Shown: piece by piece, positions 57,301 to 62,800 of the stretch | Layout of the letters: every line of letters starts with the position of its first letter | Numbering within the stretch: the stretch's first letter is position 1 | Source: Halichondria panicea | Taxonomy: Eukaryota; Porifera; Demospongiae; Suberitida; Halichondriidae | Assembly (NCBI RefSeq): GCF_963675165.1 | Contig: NC_087379.1 | Location: 5,163,442-5,227,441 of the forward strand | Reading direction: 5' to 3' | DNA length: 64,000 nt | Notes under the pieces: generated by a model | Told to the model about the DNA's origin: nothing | What the model saw: only the letters and a program-made list of their open reading frames with translations | Database searches by the model: none | Position numbers and translations under genes: made by a program

Positions 57301-58596
57301 ACTAGTTGTACAGTGTATGAGAATTCTAGGAAATTATTTGCACCCTCATTCCCACTCCCCCCCCCCCACATACACACCCTAGTCACACCTAACCCACCCA
57401 CCCCCCCCACACACACACTCTAGTCACACCTAACCCCCCCCCCACACACACACACACACACAAACACGCACACACAGATTGGTTTGTGCTGACGCTGGCA
57501 GTTCTTTTCTTCTTCAACCTCTACATCATGCTCGCCCCTGCCAGTTGGTTTCCATGGTTATGGGGTGTGCTGAACGTTTTGCCATTCTCCAACTGGATGT
57601 TCAAAATTGGACTTCTGGAGCTAGCACTGCTCTACATTGTCCTCAGCTATTTCATTGAGGTGACTTCATACGTGGATATCTGTATCTGTATTTGTATACG
57701 CAGTTTTTGTCGTATGTTTCTGCTAGCTTTCTTCTTTCATTTGCGGAAATTCGTTTTATCGTATTAACGGATTATTTCGAGAGCATATAACTTTCGCGCT
57801 TTTTCTGTTTAAGCATGCACCATGATCACCAATCTCACATGTGTGCATGCGCCAAAACGCTGATACTCTAAATCTGCGAATTCCTTTCTAACGTTCTTTC
57901 CGCAGAAGTTTATACCCTTGAAATAATTATATGCGTTACGGTGCTTCTAGCCGATAATAATTGATTCAGTATCCTTGATGAAACACAAGTTTGTAGCAGG
58001 TAAGCCTCCTGCAGGCGTGCCTGTGTGACCTCAGGCTAAGAAGGTTCCCATCTGAGCTGCTATGACCCGCTGCAGGCGTGCCTGTGACCTCAAGACTCTC
58101 TGTGTCTTGTCTGAGCTTCATTGCCCTAAGTAGCTAGCTGCTAGTTGTTGTGCCCATGCGCAGCAATTCACTTAAAAGTTGGTAAAGGATCATGAGTATC
58201 AAAAGCGAATTATCGTGCCAGTCCATTACATACGTACCTACAGACAGACAGACAGACAAAATTGCAGCGCTGAAGACTAGCTAGGGACTCGATTCGCTCG
58301 CCCTGATTATAGTGCATGTACGTGTACACTGTAGGTCATTTGAATTATTGTCGATGTACATTGTACAGGGGTACAATGTAGCTGTGTTCTACTCCTGTTA
58401 TGACTAAGATATTACCCCCTCCCTCCCCCCTTTCCACCCTCCGTAGGCGTACATCCTACCTTCTGAGTGGGTGCGAGTCATTCTGCGCTGGGTGCGCTGC
58501 AAACGTCGTCCCAAGAACCGTTACAAGCACATACTAACATCACTACCCCCGTCTTGGCCACCTGTCACCTTTGAACCCAGCAACAGGAATCAATGA
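30302..58596 (+). CDS. ATP13A: P5B-type ATPase (ATP13A2/ATP13A3-like), complete
   Basis: Twenty-eight exons were assembled: 30302-30317, 30547-30719, 32181-32348, 32778-32944, 33395-33514, 33847-33992, 34599-34724, 34886-35017, 44939-45094, 45376-45486, 51831-52023, 52169-52273, 52740-52884, 53206-53337, 53473-53581, 53809-53923, 54066-54190, 54658-54828, 55324-55463, 55580-55659, 55713-55755, 55820-55929, 56197-56293, 56348-56420, about 56541-56740, 56938-57086, 57478-57659 and 58447-58596. The product is about 1,210 aa, within the family range. Diagnostic P-type motifs are present: TGES (exons 8/9), PPALP in M4 (exon 11, the P5B signature), DKTGT with the phosphorylated Asp (exon 12), KGAPE (exon 15), TGDN (exon 18) and GDGAND (exon 21). 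The family exports polyamines from late endosomes/lysosomes. All junctions fit GT-AG and phase except exon 24/25. Introns 8 and 10 host other genes. Confidence 0.93.
31000..31964. mobile_element. Long terminal-inverted-repeat element, noncoding (~965 bp)
   Basis: The left end GGGTTGTGATAAAACAGGGA, followed by ATGAGAAATGAGGAAAT, is mirrored at the right by ATTTCTCATTCCCTG, then TTTTATCACCACCC. GAGAGTATCACTTGGA occurs just outside both ends (from about 30977 and from about 31965), consistent with a target duplication that later acquired an indel. It lies in ATP13A intron 2 and has no convincing ORF. Confidence 0.7.
32979..33027. repeat. Short palindrome with flanking direct repeat
   Basis: AGGAGTGCATGAATA, a 3-base spacer, then TATTCATGCACTCCT form a perfect hairpin. 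GACTCAAT is repeated directly on both sides. It may be a minimal foldback insertion. It lies in ATP13A intron 4. Confidence 0.7.
34290..34546. mobile_element. Inverted-repeat element, TACCGTA type
   Basis: The left end TACCGTATAGCGCGAAATTT is mirrored by GAACATTTCGCGCTATACGGTA. Internal segments (GGTTAGCAATCC, TCCACG) resemble the element at 27163, so the two belong to one subfamily. It lies in ATP13A intron 6. Confidence 0.85.
35267..35318. repeat. Near-perfect 52-bp palindrome
   Basis: GTGTAGAT-TTATAGAAACAGAG is mirrored by CTCTGTTTCTATAGATCTACAC with almost no loop. It could extrude as a cruciform. No known function. Confidence 0.75.
36131..36400. repeat. Tandem duplication of a ~135-bp unit
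   Basis: Two adjacent copies (36131-36268 and 36269-36400) both contain GCTCGCTGACAGCGGCTGTA and GTGACCGGAAGCCACACC and end in CGGTTAGTGTATT. They are nearly identical. No ORF. Confidence 0.85.
36646..36793. mobile_element. Inverted-repeat element with AGAGGwGGTACGACA ends
   Basis: CCAGAGGTGGTACGACATGC, then AGGAGCAAT, is mirrored by ATTGCTCCT, then GCATGTCGTACCTCCTCTGG. A 7-bp direct repeat TGTTGAA abuts both ends. The terminal sequence is shared with the element at 38864-39033. Confidence 0.78.
36885..37632. repeat. Large imperfect inverted repeat (~750 bp)
   Basis: ACAGTGCCTT near the left edge and AAGGCACTGT near the right edge pair. So do GGAACATTTCTAAGAAA (36955) and its complement TTTCTTAGAAATGTTCC (37523). 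Two internal copies of a CCTTAGCCGA...TTCCATCGCTAAGCGA stretch are present near 37197 and 37352. No ORF of note. Probably a foldback element. Confidence 0.6.
37645..38700 (-). CDS. MATH-BTB domain protein (SPOP-like), intronless
   Basis: A single uninterrupted frame of 351 aa. Residues about 55-160 have the pattern of a MATH/TRAF-like beta-sandwich ([18 protein letters not shown]). Residues about 165-290 are a BTB/POZ domain ([58 protein letters not shown]). A BACK-like tail follows, with a basic C-terminus (AAKRLKL) that could be a nuclear signal. Proteins of this type are substrate adaptors for Cullin-3 ubiquitin ligases: MATH recruits the substrate and BTB binds Cul3. It lies antisense in ATP13A intron 8, is free of introns unlike most genes here, and could derive from a retrocopy, though no poly(A) tail is visible. 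Confidence 0.85.
   Translation of the reverse strand: MATSNNFVKAEFCHQSEKSKFLSSSDGVSNVQRKPQRPVYGGLLGYNQINQTKSDYGINRWELAYKSNVLHLTLLSGAASAEVHYFVYVQYYYRENKKETVFSSGSATIQRGVSTGLNMCYYESTKPLKMSYHSPEAKTFIEFCILRLNPVVEIPERSTLSAALSSTLDNDKDLNDVMLYFGKEKELVQASKFLLTARSPVFKIMFEADMKEAAANEVTIDDITPAVGKEMIAYIYTDKAPKIRSMAEKLWFAAEKYQLPGLKALCENEIVKQLDVDNAAHFFLFAGSYCGDGKFKEYVLSFITKDKDTCSKVMRSDEWTEVKKFPELAFAVSDKFFDVTAEPAAKRLKLI
38864..39034. mobile_element. Inverted-repeat element with AGGAGGTACGACA ends
   Basis: AGGAGGTACGACAACATCAT, then GTGCGTGAACAATGGAAT, is mirrored by ATTCCATTGTTCACG...ACGTGATGTTGTCGTACCTCCT. It has the same terminal family as 36646-36793. No ORF. Confidence 0.8.
39600..39837. mobile_element. 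Mutator-like foldback element with 9-bp target-site duplication
   Basis: It begins TAGCCTCGAGACCAGCCGTT and ends AACGGCTGGTCTCGAGGCTA. The inverted arms run on for about 65 bp and include CTTGACCAGGCGTTCTTTCA. A perfect 9-bp direct repeat AGTTAAGGT flanks it at 39591-39599 and 39838-39846. It is the same family as 18132-18203. Noncoding. Confidence 0.9.
40385..40996 (+). pseudogene. Decayed Gag fragment of a Ty3/gypsy-like retrotransposon
   Basis: Across shifted frames the plus strand reads FEIARFNRR, then [20 protein letters not shown], then [16 protein letters not shown], which are typical of the retrotransposon Gag core. A Cys/His region [15 protein letters not shown]...CHNC (about 40777-40860) then gives zinc knuckles. 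DDAFLGAV follows near the end, as seen at the start of the protease/RT part. Frameshifts and stops are present and no LTR is visible. It lies in ATP13A intron 8. Confidence 0.78.
41149..41651. mobile_element. Inverted-repeat element with TAGTCTCGCGAG ends, copy 1
   Basis: The left end TAGTCTCGCGAGTATACG and the right end CTCGCGAGACTA are inverted. The internal halves match, in reverse orientation, the element at 42400-42805: GTGCAAGATATTTGTTAATT versus its complement, and TTGGCACTGCCAACATTCCG versus its complement. No coding region and no clear target duplication. Confidence 0.78.
41801..42364. mobile_element. Long foldback element (~560 bp)
   Basis: TAGTCCTTTTCAGATAAAGC at the left is mirrored by GCTTTATCTGAAAAGGACTA at the right. 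The arms extend nearly to the centre: AGATAAGAGTGAAGGTAGGC pairs with GCCTACCTTCACTCTTATCT around 41970-42065. The two arms differ by scattered substitutions. No ORF. It sits between two TAGTCTCGCGAG elements of opposite orientation. Confidence 0.85.
42400..42805. mobile_element. Inverted-repeat element with TAGTCTCGCGAG ends, copy 2, 9-bp target-site duplication
   Basis: TAGTCTCGCGAGCAGAC is mirrored by GTCTGCTTGCGAGACTA. A perfect 9-bp direct repeat GCATCGGTG flanks it at 42391-42399 and 42806-42814. Orientation is opposite to copy 1 at 41149. Noncoding. The 9-bp duplication suggests Mutator-type mobilisation. Confidence 0.87.
43178..44662 (-). CDS. TRAF-type E3 ligase/adaptor (RING, TRAF zinc fingers, coiled coil, MATH), intronless
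   Basis: A single open frame of 494 aa. Residues about 35-73 are a RING finger ([32 protein letters not shown]). Residues about 85-225 hold TRAF-type Cys/His zinc fingers ([56 protein letters not shown]). Residues about 240-330 are a coiled coil. Residues about 345-490 are a MATH/TRAF-C domain ([40 protein letters not shown]). This full TRAF order fits receptor-proximal signalling adaptors of innate immunity and cell death, acting in the cytoplasm. The gene lies antisense in ATP13A intron 8 without introns, like its MATH-BTB neighbour. Which TRAF subtype it equals cannot be said. Confidence 0.9.
   Translation of the reverse strand: MTEKEEQKSELLSIKEGGFDCEFLEPPPEILQTECPVCLQIIREPHQVTCCGYSYCQSCIEQIKADNKPCTKCNSEKFDDFPDKRLRNTLYAFKIRCSHKRDGCKWTGELGQLDEHLDPNPTLEKQLNVCQFVEITCSHCGDRKKRQDLANHGNNCSKRPISCEYCNDYTSHQDNVIHNHWPVCGSFPVRCPNECGSTLQRQNLDSHVAKECPLTTINCDFHHMGGCAVKLSRQNMPEHLRENLITHISLLASSHAKQQDEIKQITQEKKNMKSEIENLSENHRIQEAATNRIKAQCNEISAQNKYIKIDLKSLKEENSKLRQELSLLTNQVRTEVTDVLARASFPLIPSAVLVMTDFQHHKKNSDEWLSPPVYTHHQGYKLRLGVYANGHGVGEGSHVAVSVYIIKGEFDNYLKWPFRGVIWFRLLDQVKGEEHRCGSNTYDEKVSGRLCGRAREGEQLSGLGLNKFIAILKLEPKYLKNDTLHFQIHKMQLS
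45487..47130. other. First part of ATP13A intron 10
   Basis: No gene recognised. It contains a short foldback around 45553-45606 (GTGTTTTATG...CATAAAACAC), a perfect hairpin at 46326-46420, and two tandem-like copies of a GTGACCCT..TGGTACGGGATCACTTCA stretch at about 46431-46460 and 46520-46560. Confidence 0.6.
46326..46420. repeat. Perfect 38-bp-arm hairpin, 19-nt loop
   Basis: CTAGAATCACAGCAAAGACA, then GCAAAGAGGAGTCTTAGA, is repeated exactly in inverted orientation (46383-46420), with a loop CAGGAGCCATACATTTTTC. It lies in ATP13A intron 10 and would be transcribed with it. Perfect arms fit a recent foldback insertion. A small-RNA precursor is possible but unsupported. Confidence 0.85.
47222..47551 (-). 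CDS. Small secreted cationic Cys-peptide precursor 1, nested in ATP13A intron 10
   Basis: One exon, 109 aa. Residues 3-22 are a signal peptide ([20 protein letters not shown]). An acidic propiece ([20 protein letters not shown]) follows, then from about residue 54 a basic, aromatic segment ([17 protein letters not shown]) with four cysteines in two C-x6-C pairs. The layout of signal, acidic propiece and cationic C-terminal region is that of antimicrobial-peptide precursors. I know no family with this exact sequence, and a hormone or toxin-like role is equally open. A TATA box (TATAAAA, minus strand, 47631-47637) lies about 80 bp upstream of the start. The paralogue is at 50064-50429. The second Met (MNKL) is conserved between the copies and is the probable start. 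Confidence 0.72.
   Translation of the reverse strand: MKMNKLILLATFLAVAVSMIHAMPNMESEDEDDDDEMQAFLQEIEMARSTGSMAKAQWRWFRRVAEKVCRVVNVACTRAERRAKIEAGNLDADSESVCSVATRVCSFGR
47631..47637 (-). promoter_or_regulatory. TATA box of peptide gene 1
   Basis: TATAAAA on the minus strand, about 80 bp before the start codon, within GAGGTTGTATAAAA. The same block precedes peptide gene 2 and recurs a third time at 50803-50809 without a gene. Confidence 0.65.
49167..49361 (+). pseudogene. Frameshifted upstream copy of ATP13A exon 11
   Basis: This copy of the exon at 51831-52023 is 195 bp instead of 193. A 2-bp insertion (GTGTATACACC versus GTGTACACC) near 49182-49187 shifts the frame, so that inclusion would give a premature stop. 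The acceptor is kept, and the donor is GTGTTT instead of GTGAAG. The shifted frame still holds the PPALP membrane segment further on. It must be skipped, or acts as a poison exon. Confidence 0.88.
49629..49710. mobile_element. Short TACCG..TACGGTA hairpin element
   Basis: TACCGGTGTATTATAAGTTTC is loosely mirrored by CTCGCTATAATATTATACGGTA. It is a short member of the TACCGTA-ended group. It lies between the two duplication units. Confidence 0.5.
49738..49923. mobile_element. Inverted-repeat element with G-run, AGGGTGTCATACAGG ends
   Basis: AGGGTGTCATACAGG followed by a G-run is mirrored by CCTGTATGACACCCT. GAGCTCC and GAGCTCT flank the element and may be a 7-bp target duplication with one change. 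It contains runs of 8-10 G or C. Confidence 0.75.
50064..50429 (-). CDS. Small secreted cationic Cys-peptide precursor 2, nested in ATP13A intron 10
   Basis: One exon, 121 aa from the conserved MNKL start. An upstream in-frame extension to 50519 overlaps the TATA region and is unlikely to be translated. The signal peptide [20 protein letters not shown] differs from copy 1 at one residue. The acidic propiece is similar ([20 protein letters not shown]). The C-terminal part is strongly basic ([20 protein letters not shown]). It is about a dozen residues longer than in copy 1 before the first Cys and has four cysteines in C-x7-C and C-x6-C pairs. The role is unknown; a secreted defence peptide is the leading guess. 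A TATA box lies at 50510-50516 on the minus strand. Leader conserved and mature part diverged is typical of host-defence peptide families. Confidence 0.72.
   Translation of the reverse strand: MNKLILLATFLAVAVSVIHAMPNMESNDENNDDEIQALLQEIEIARSAGSMAKTQWRVRFRGVRRIIRQVANVVKKVCKVVPAIPCTRTEIKANIETENQIADSEAICTAAKTVCRFVNIG
50510..50516 (-). promoter_or_regulatory. TATA box of peptide gene 2
   Basis: TATAAAA on the minus strand, in the same GAGGTTGTATAAAA block as peptide gene 1, about 80 bp upstream of the MNKL start. Confidence 0.65.
50787..50945 (-). promoter_or_regulatory. Orphan copy of the peptide-gene promoter
   Basis: This repeats the block with TATAAAA (50803-50809) and the conserved upstream sequence (TGATGGTGAGGAATCCACAC on the minus strand) found before both peptide genes. 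Downstream on the minus strand, no coding sequence of the peptide follows. It is probably a leftover of a further unequal duplication. Confidence 0.7.
54316..54517. mobile_element. Inverted-repeat element, TACCGTA type
   Basis: TACCGTATTACTAGAATATT is mirrored by ACATTCTAGTAATACGGTA. Internal TTTGCGA/TCGCAAA pairs are also present. It lies in ATP13A intron 17. It was copied with exon 17 to 24205-24833. Confidence 0.87.
54870..55245. mobile_element. Inverted-repeat element, TACCGTA type, with internal direct repeats
   Basis: TACCGTATATGCTTGATCAG is mirrored by CTGATCGAGCATACGGTA. GGCTACTAAATGTTTCATTT followed by TGCT occurs twice inside (about 54897 and 55173). It lies in ATP13A intron 18. 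No ORF. Confidence 0.83.
55945..56197. repeat. Degenerate minisatellite made of 3' splice-site copies, ATP13A intron 22
   Basis: Four to five units of CCCTCACAGTnAGGGAnGAGCTGCCC plus CA-rich spacer precede exon 23. The exon's own junction reads CCTTCACAG|GGAAGGACGAGCTGCCC, so each unit resembles the pyrimidine tract, AG and first 17 or so exon bases. Unit length is about 35-55 bp with variable CA runs. Confidence 0.8.
58005..58130. repeat. Direct repeat CTGCAGGCGTGCCTGTG
   Basis: Two copies of CTGCAGGCGTGCCTGTG(TG)ACCTCA about 60 bp apart, followed by similar TCTGAGCT stretches. A short (CAGA)n run follows at about 58239-58257. It lies in the last ATP13A intron, in which nothing else was recognised. 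Confidence 0.6.
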
Positions 58597-58835
58597 CCTT
58601 TGAACTAACATAATTGTAAATGCATTATTTTTTGGGCACAGTGACATTCACACATGCTATGCCTATTCAATCTATTGTGTTATTTTTGTGTTTATAATTA
58701 TATATACTTGTGTTGAAGATAATTATAATTATGTGACAATTAATAATATTGGCGAATAACAAAATGAACAGAATTTCAAACAAAAGAATTAACAGAATCA
58801 AAGAGAGAAATTTGAATGATACACATGTAAATCAG

Positions 58836-59711
58836 TCAAAGAATAGACAGACACAGTAGTGTGTTCTGAGTCAGTCCAGCTTGGCCCAGTGTCAGTGACC
58901 AGTCTCTGAACACCACCTTGGGCACTGTACTGGTGGCCAACTCCACCTCAGACGGAGAAACTGCACCCACTCCTTTAGGCAGGGACGTCATAGCGAAGGC
59001 TAATAGGGAGCTGAGGGTGTGTATGGAATAGTCGAATCGTCTCTGAGCTCTTGATCCGTCGGGTAGTCTGACACACAGTGTCACACAGTCTGGGTCGTGT
59101 ACTGAGGGCTCTGGTGGAACTGTTAGCGGTTGCTCTCTCGGTATAATAGTTGGTTTGTGCGTATGCGGGAGATGATCGTGTGACCATGTCATGTGACTCG
59201 AGGGGTGGTTCGGTGATCGTACGTCAATGGCTGAGTCTGTCTCCACCAGTGCATCTCTGGAGTCGATGGACGGTAGGGGCTTGAAACGCTGGAAAGGATA
59301 AAACATGAGATATGTGTGTGTGAGTTTGGGCTACAGTCTATAATATTACGTCTACTCGTTCTGTAAACCTCCAACGTCACAAGTCTTTTAACTATTTGAC
59401 ATTCTAAGAGTACACAGAAATGTTGCAAGAGTTCCAGACCCTTCTCTTTCAATTTTTCCTCCGCTGAGAAAAGGTCTCTTGAGAGGTTTCTGGCTCCCAA
59501 GACATAGTGAATGGGGGTACAGGTAGGACCAGGACCAGGAAACATACCATTGCATACCATTGCATACCTTGTATGAAAAGGAAGCATCTATCAAGTCTCT
59601 GCTCTTTCTAGATGGTGGGGTAGGTGGTGGTAGAGCAGATGAGGCAATGTCACTCTTATCAGAAGCTCTCTTGAATCGCCTTCCTCTGTGGTGAACTACT
59701 TTGTTGTCCAT
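58836..59711 (-). CDS. UBXN10: UBX-domain protein, UBXN10-like
   Basis: Two exons: 59711-59568 (48 codons, MDNKVVHHRGRRFKRAS...) and 59288-58836 (TGA), phase 0, about 198 aa. The C-terminal 80 residues fit a UBX domain: TLCVRLPDGSRAQRRFDYSI, then LSSLLAFAM, then PKVVFRDWSLTLGQAGLTQN. UBX domains fold like ubiquitin and recruit the AAA ATPase p97/VCP. The small size, basic N-terminus and C-terminal UBX match UBXN10, a ciliogenesis-linked p97 adaptor, but other small UBX proteins remain possible. An upstream in-frame Met at 59819 would add 36 residues; I prefer 59711. The gene is divergent from Dr1, with start codons 129 bp (or 21 bp) apart, and convergent with ATP13A, whose stop is only about 240 bp away. 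Confidence 0.75.
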
Positions 59712-59840
59712 CTTCCAGTTTCCATAGAGAAGTGAGAACGGCTGAATCAGCAGACTACCCAGGGTGTGTTTTATTAAGAAAACCCATGTGGAGAGATCCG
59801 AAGAAAAATTGTCTACCATTGCATTATCTGAAGAGCTCCA
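59712..59840. promoter_or_regulatory. Shared divergent promoter region, UBX gene and Dr1
   Basis: The start codons of two divergently oriented genes lie 129 bp apart (21 bp if the upstream Met of the UBX gene is used). Both promoters must therefore overlap each other or the opposite 5' UTR. No TATA box is apparent, as expected for a housekeeping bidirectional promoter. Confidence 0.6.
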
Positions 59841-62800
59841 ATGGCTGATGGAGGATCAGGACTGCAAGATGATGAACTCTATCTGCCCAGGAGTGAGTCA
59901 TCCACGTCAGCACCCTTGAGAGGCATAGTAGCCATCGTGTTACCCTTTCCTTGTAGATATATAATATTCAATCCTCTAATGCACCTGGCTCATCACAGTC
60001 TCTTTTATTATAATATGCAGCTGTGGTGAACAAGCTCATCAAGGAGATTGTGCCCAACATTAGAGTCTCTACTGACGCTAGAGACCTCCTCCTCAACTGC
60101 TGCACAGGTCAGCATCTCTTACGAATTGTAACTACCCAGTTACCCTATATACAGTCTATATAAGGTGTCACTAAAAAATAGCACGTTTGCGCGAGACTAT
60201 ACAAGCCTTCATGTATGTACTGTACACATGTGCTATGTAGGTGAAACGTCCACTGTCGCATGTAGTATGAGGGTCGCTTTATCTATACGGTGGAGTGCTT
60301 GCTTATGTAATGTAGTCTATGTATAGGTAGGCAGAGTCTCCTCAATAGGCCATTGACAAAAAAAGATCTATCATTCCTAGGCTGGGTACCCTACCAGTGG
60401 CTATAGGCTACGTATAAGTTATGTCCTCCTGTTCATTCAGAGTTCCAGCTGATTCTGAGTTCCTTGTACACTTGAGGAATGTTTGTGTAGTAGAGTTGCA
60501 TACATGGTAGAGTTCATCTACCTACATGTATGCACTCTTCTTCTTGTGTAGAGTTGATCCCCTATATATGCACTCTTCTCGTGTAGCGTTGATCCCCTAT
60601 ATATGCACTCTTCTCGTGTAGAGTTGATCCACCTATATATGTACTCTCCTCGTGTAGAGTTGATCCCCTATATATGTACTCTTCTTCTTGTGTAGAGTTG
60701 ATCCACCTATATATGCACTCTTCTCATGTAGAGTTGATCTGCCTATATATGCACTCTTCTCGTGAGAGTTGATCCCCTATATATATGCACTCTTCTCGTG
60801 TAGAGTTGATCCCCTATATATGCACTCTTCTCGTGTAGCGTTGATCCCCTATATATGCACTCTTCTCGTGTAGAGTTGATCCACCTATATATGTACTCTT
60901 CTCGTGTAGAGTTGATCCCCTATATATGTACTCTTCTTCTTGTGTAGAGTTGATCCACCTATATATGCACTCTTCTTGTGTAGAGTTGATCTGCCTATAT
61001 ATGCACTCTTCTCGTGAGAGTTGATCCCCTATATATATGCACTCTTCTCGTGTAGAGTTGATCCCCTATATATGCACTCTTCTCGTGTAGCGTTGATCCC
61101 CTATATGTGCACTCTTCTTGTGTAGAGTTGATCCCCTATATATGTACTCTTCTCGTGTAGAGTTGATCCCCTATATATGTACTCTTCTCGTGTAGAGTTG
61201 ATCCCCTATATATGTACTCTTCTCGTGTAGAGTTGATCCCCTATATATGCACTCTTCTCGTGTAGAGTTGATCCGCCTATATATGCACTCTTCTCGTGAG
61301 AGTTGATCCCCTATATATATGCACTCTTCTCGTGTAGAGTTGATCCCCTATATATGCACTCTTCTTGTGTAGAGTTGATCACCTATATATGCACTCTTCT
61401 TGTGTAGAGTTGATCCCCTATATATATGCACTCTTCTCGTGTAGAGTTGATCCCCTATATATGTACTCTTCTCGTGTAGAGTTGATCCCCTATATATGTA
61501 CGTACTCTTCTTGTGTAGAGTTGATCACCTATATATGCACTCTTCTCGTGTAGAGTTGATCCCCTATATATGTACTCTTCTCGTGTAGAGTTGATCCCCT
61601 ATACATGTATATGTACTCTTCTCGTGTAGAGTTGATCCCCTATATGTGCACTCTTCTCGTGTAGAGTTGATCCCCTATATATGCACTCTTCTTGTGTAGA
61701 GTTGATCCCCTATATGTGCACTCTTCTCGTGTAGAGTTGATCCCCTATATATGCACTCTTCTTGTGTAGAGTTGATCCCCTATATGTGCACTCTTCTCGT
61801 GTAGAGTTGATCCCCTATATATGTACTCTTCTCGTGTAGAGTTGATCCCCTATATGTGCACTCTTCTCGTGTAGAGTTGATCCCCTATATATGCACTCTT
61901 CTTGTGTAGAGTTGATCCCCTATATGTGCACTCTTCTCGTGTAGAGTTGATCCCCTATATATGTACTCTTCTCGTGTAGAGTTAATCCCCTATATAATTA
62001 TGCACTCTTCTCGTGTAGAGTTGATCCACCTATATAATTATGCACTCTTCTCGTGTAGAGTTGATCCCCTATATATGTACTCTTCTTGTGTAGAGTTGAT
62101 CCCCTATATATGCACTTTTCTCGTGTAGAGTTGATCCCCTATATATGTACTCTTCTTGTGTAGAGTTGATCCCCTATATATGCACTCTTCTCGTGTAGCG
62201 TTGATCCCCTATATATGCACTCTTCTTGTGTAGAGTTGATCCCCTATATATGCACTCTTCTCGTGTAGAGTTGATCCCCTATATATGCACTCTTCTCGTG
62301 TAGAGTTGATCCCCTATATATGTACTCTTTTCGTGTAGAGTTGATCCCCTATATATGCACTCTTCTCGTGTAGAGTTGATCCCCTATATATGTACTCTTC
62401 TCGTGTAGAGTTGATCCCCTATATATGCACTCTTCTTGTGTAGAGTTGATCACCTATATATGCACTCTTCTTGTGTAGAGTTGATCCCCTATATATATGC
62501 ACTCTTCTCGTGTAGAGTTGATCCCCTATATATGTACTCTTCTCGTGTAGAGTTGATCCCCTATATATGTACGTACTCTTCTTGTGTAGAGTTGATCACC
62601 TATATATGCACTCTTCTTGTGTAGAGTTAATCCCCTATATATGCACTCTTCTCGTGTAGAGTTAATCCCCTATATATGTACTCTTCTCGTGTAGAGTTGA
62701 TCCCCTATATATGTACTCTTCTCGTGTAGAGTTGATCCCCTATATGTGCACTCTTCTCGTGTAGAGTTGATCCCCTATATATGCACTCTTCTTGTGTAGA

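Noticed and set aside
61365-62624. Coding sequence in the Dr1 minisatellite (two identical 62-codon frames)
   Set aside because: The frames only translate the repeat unit. Their identity is due to a block duplication in the array.
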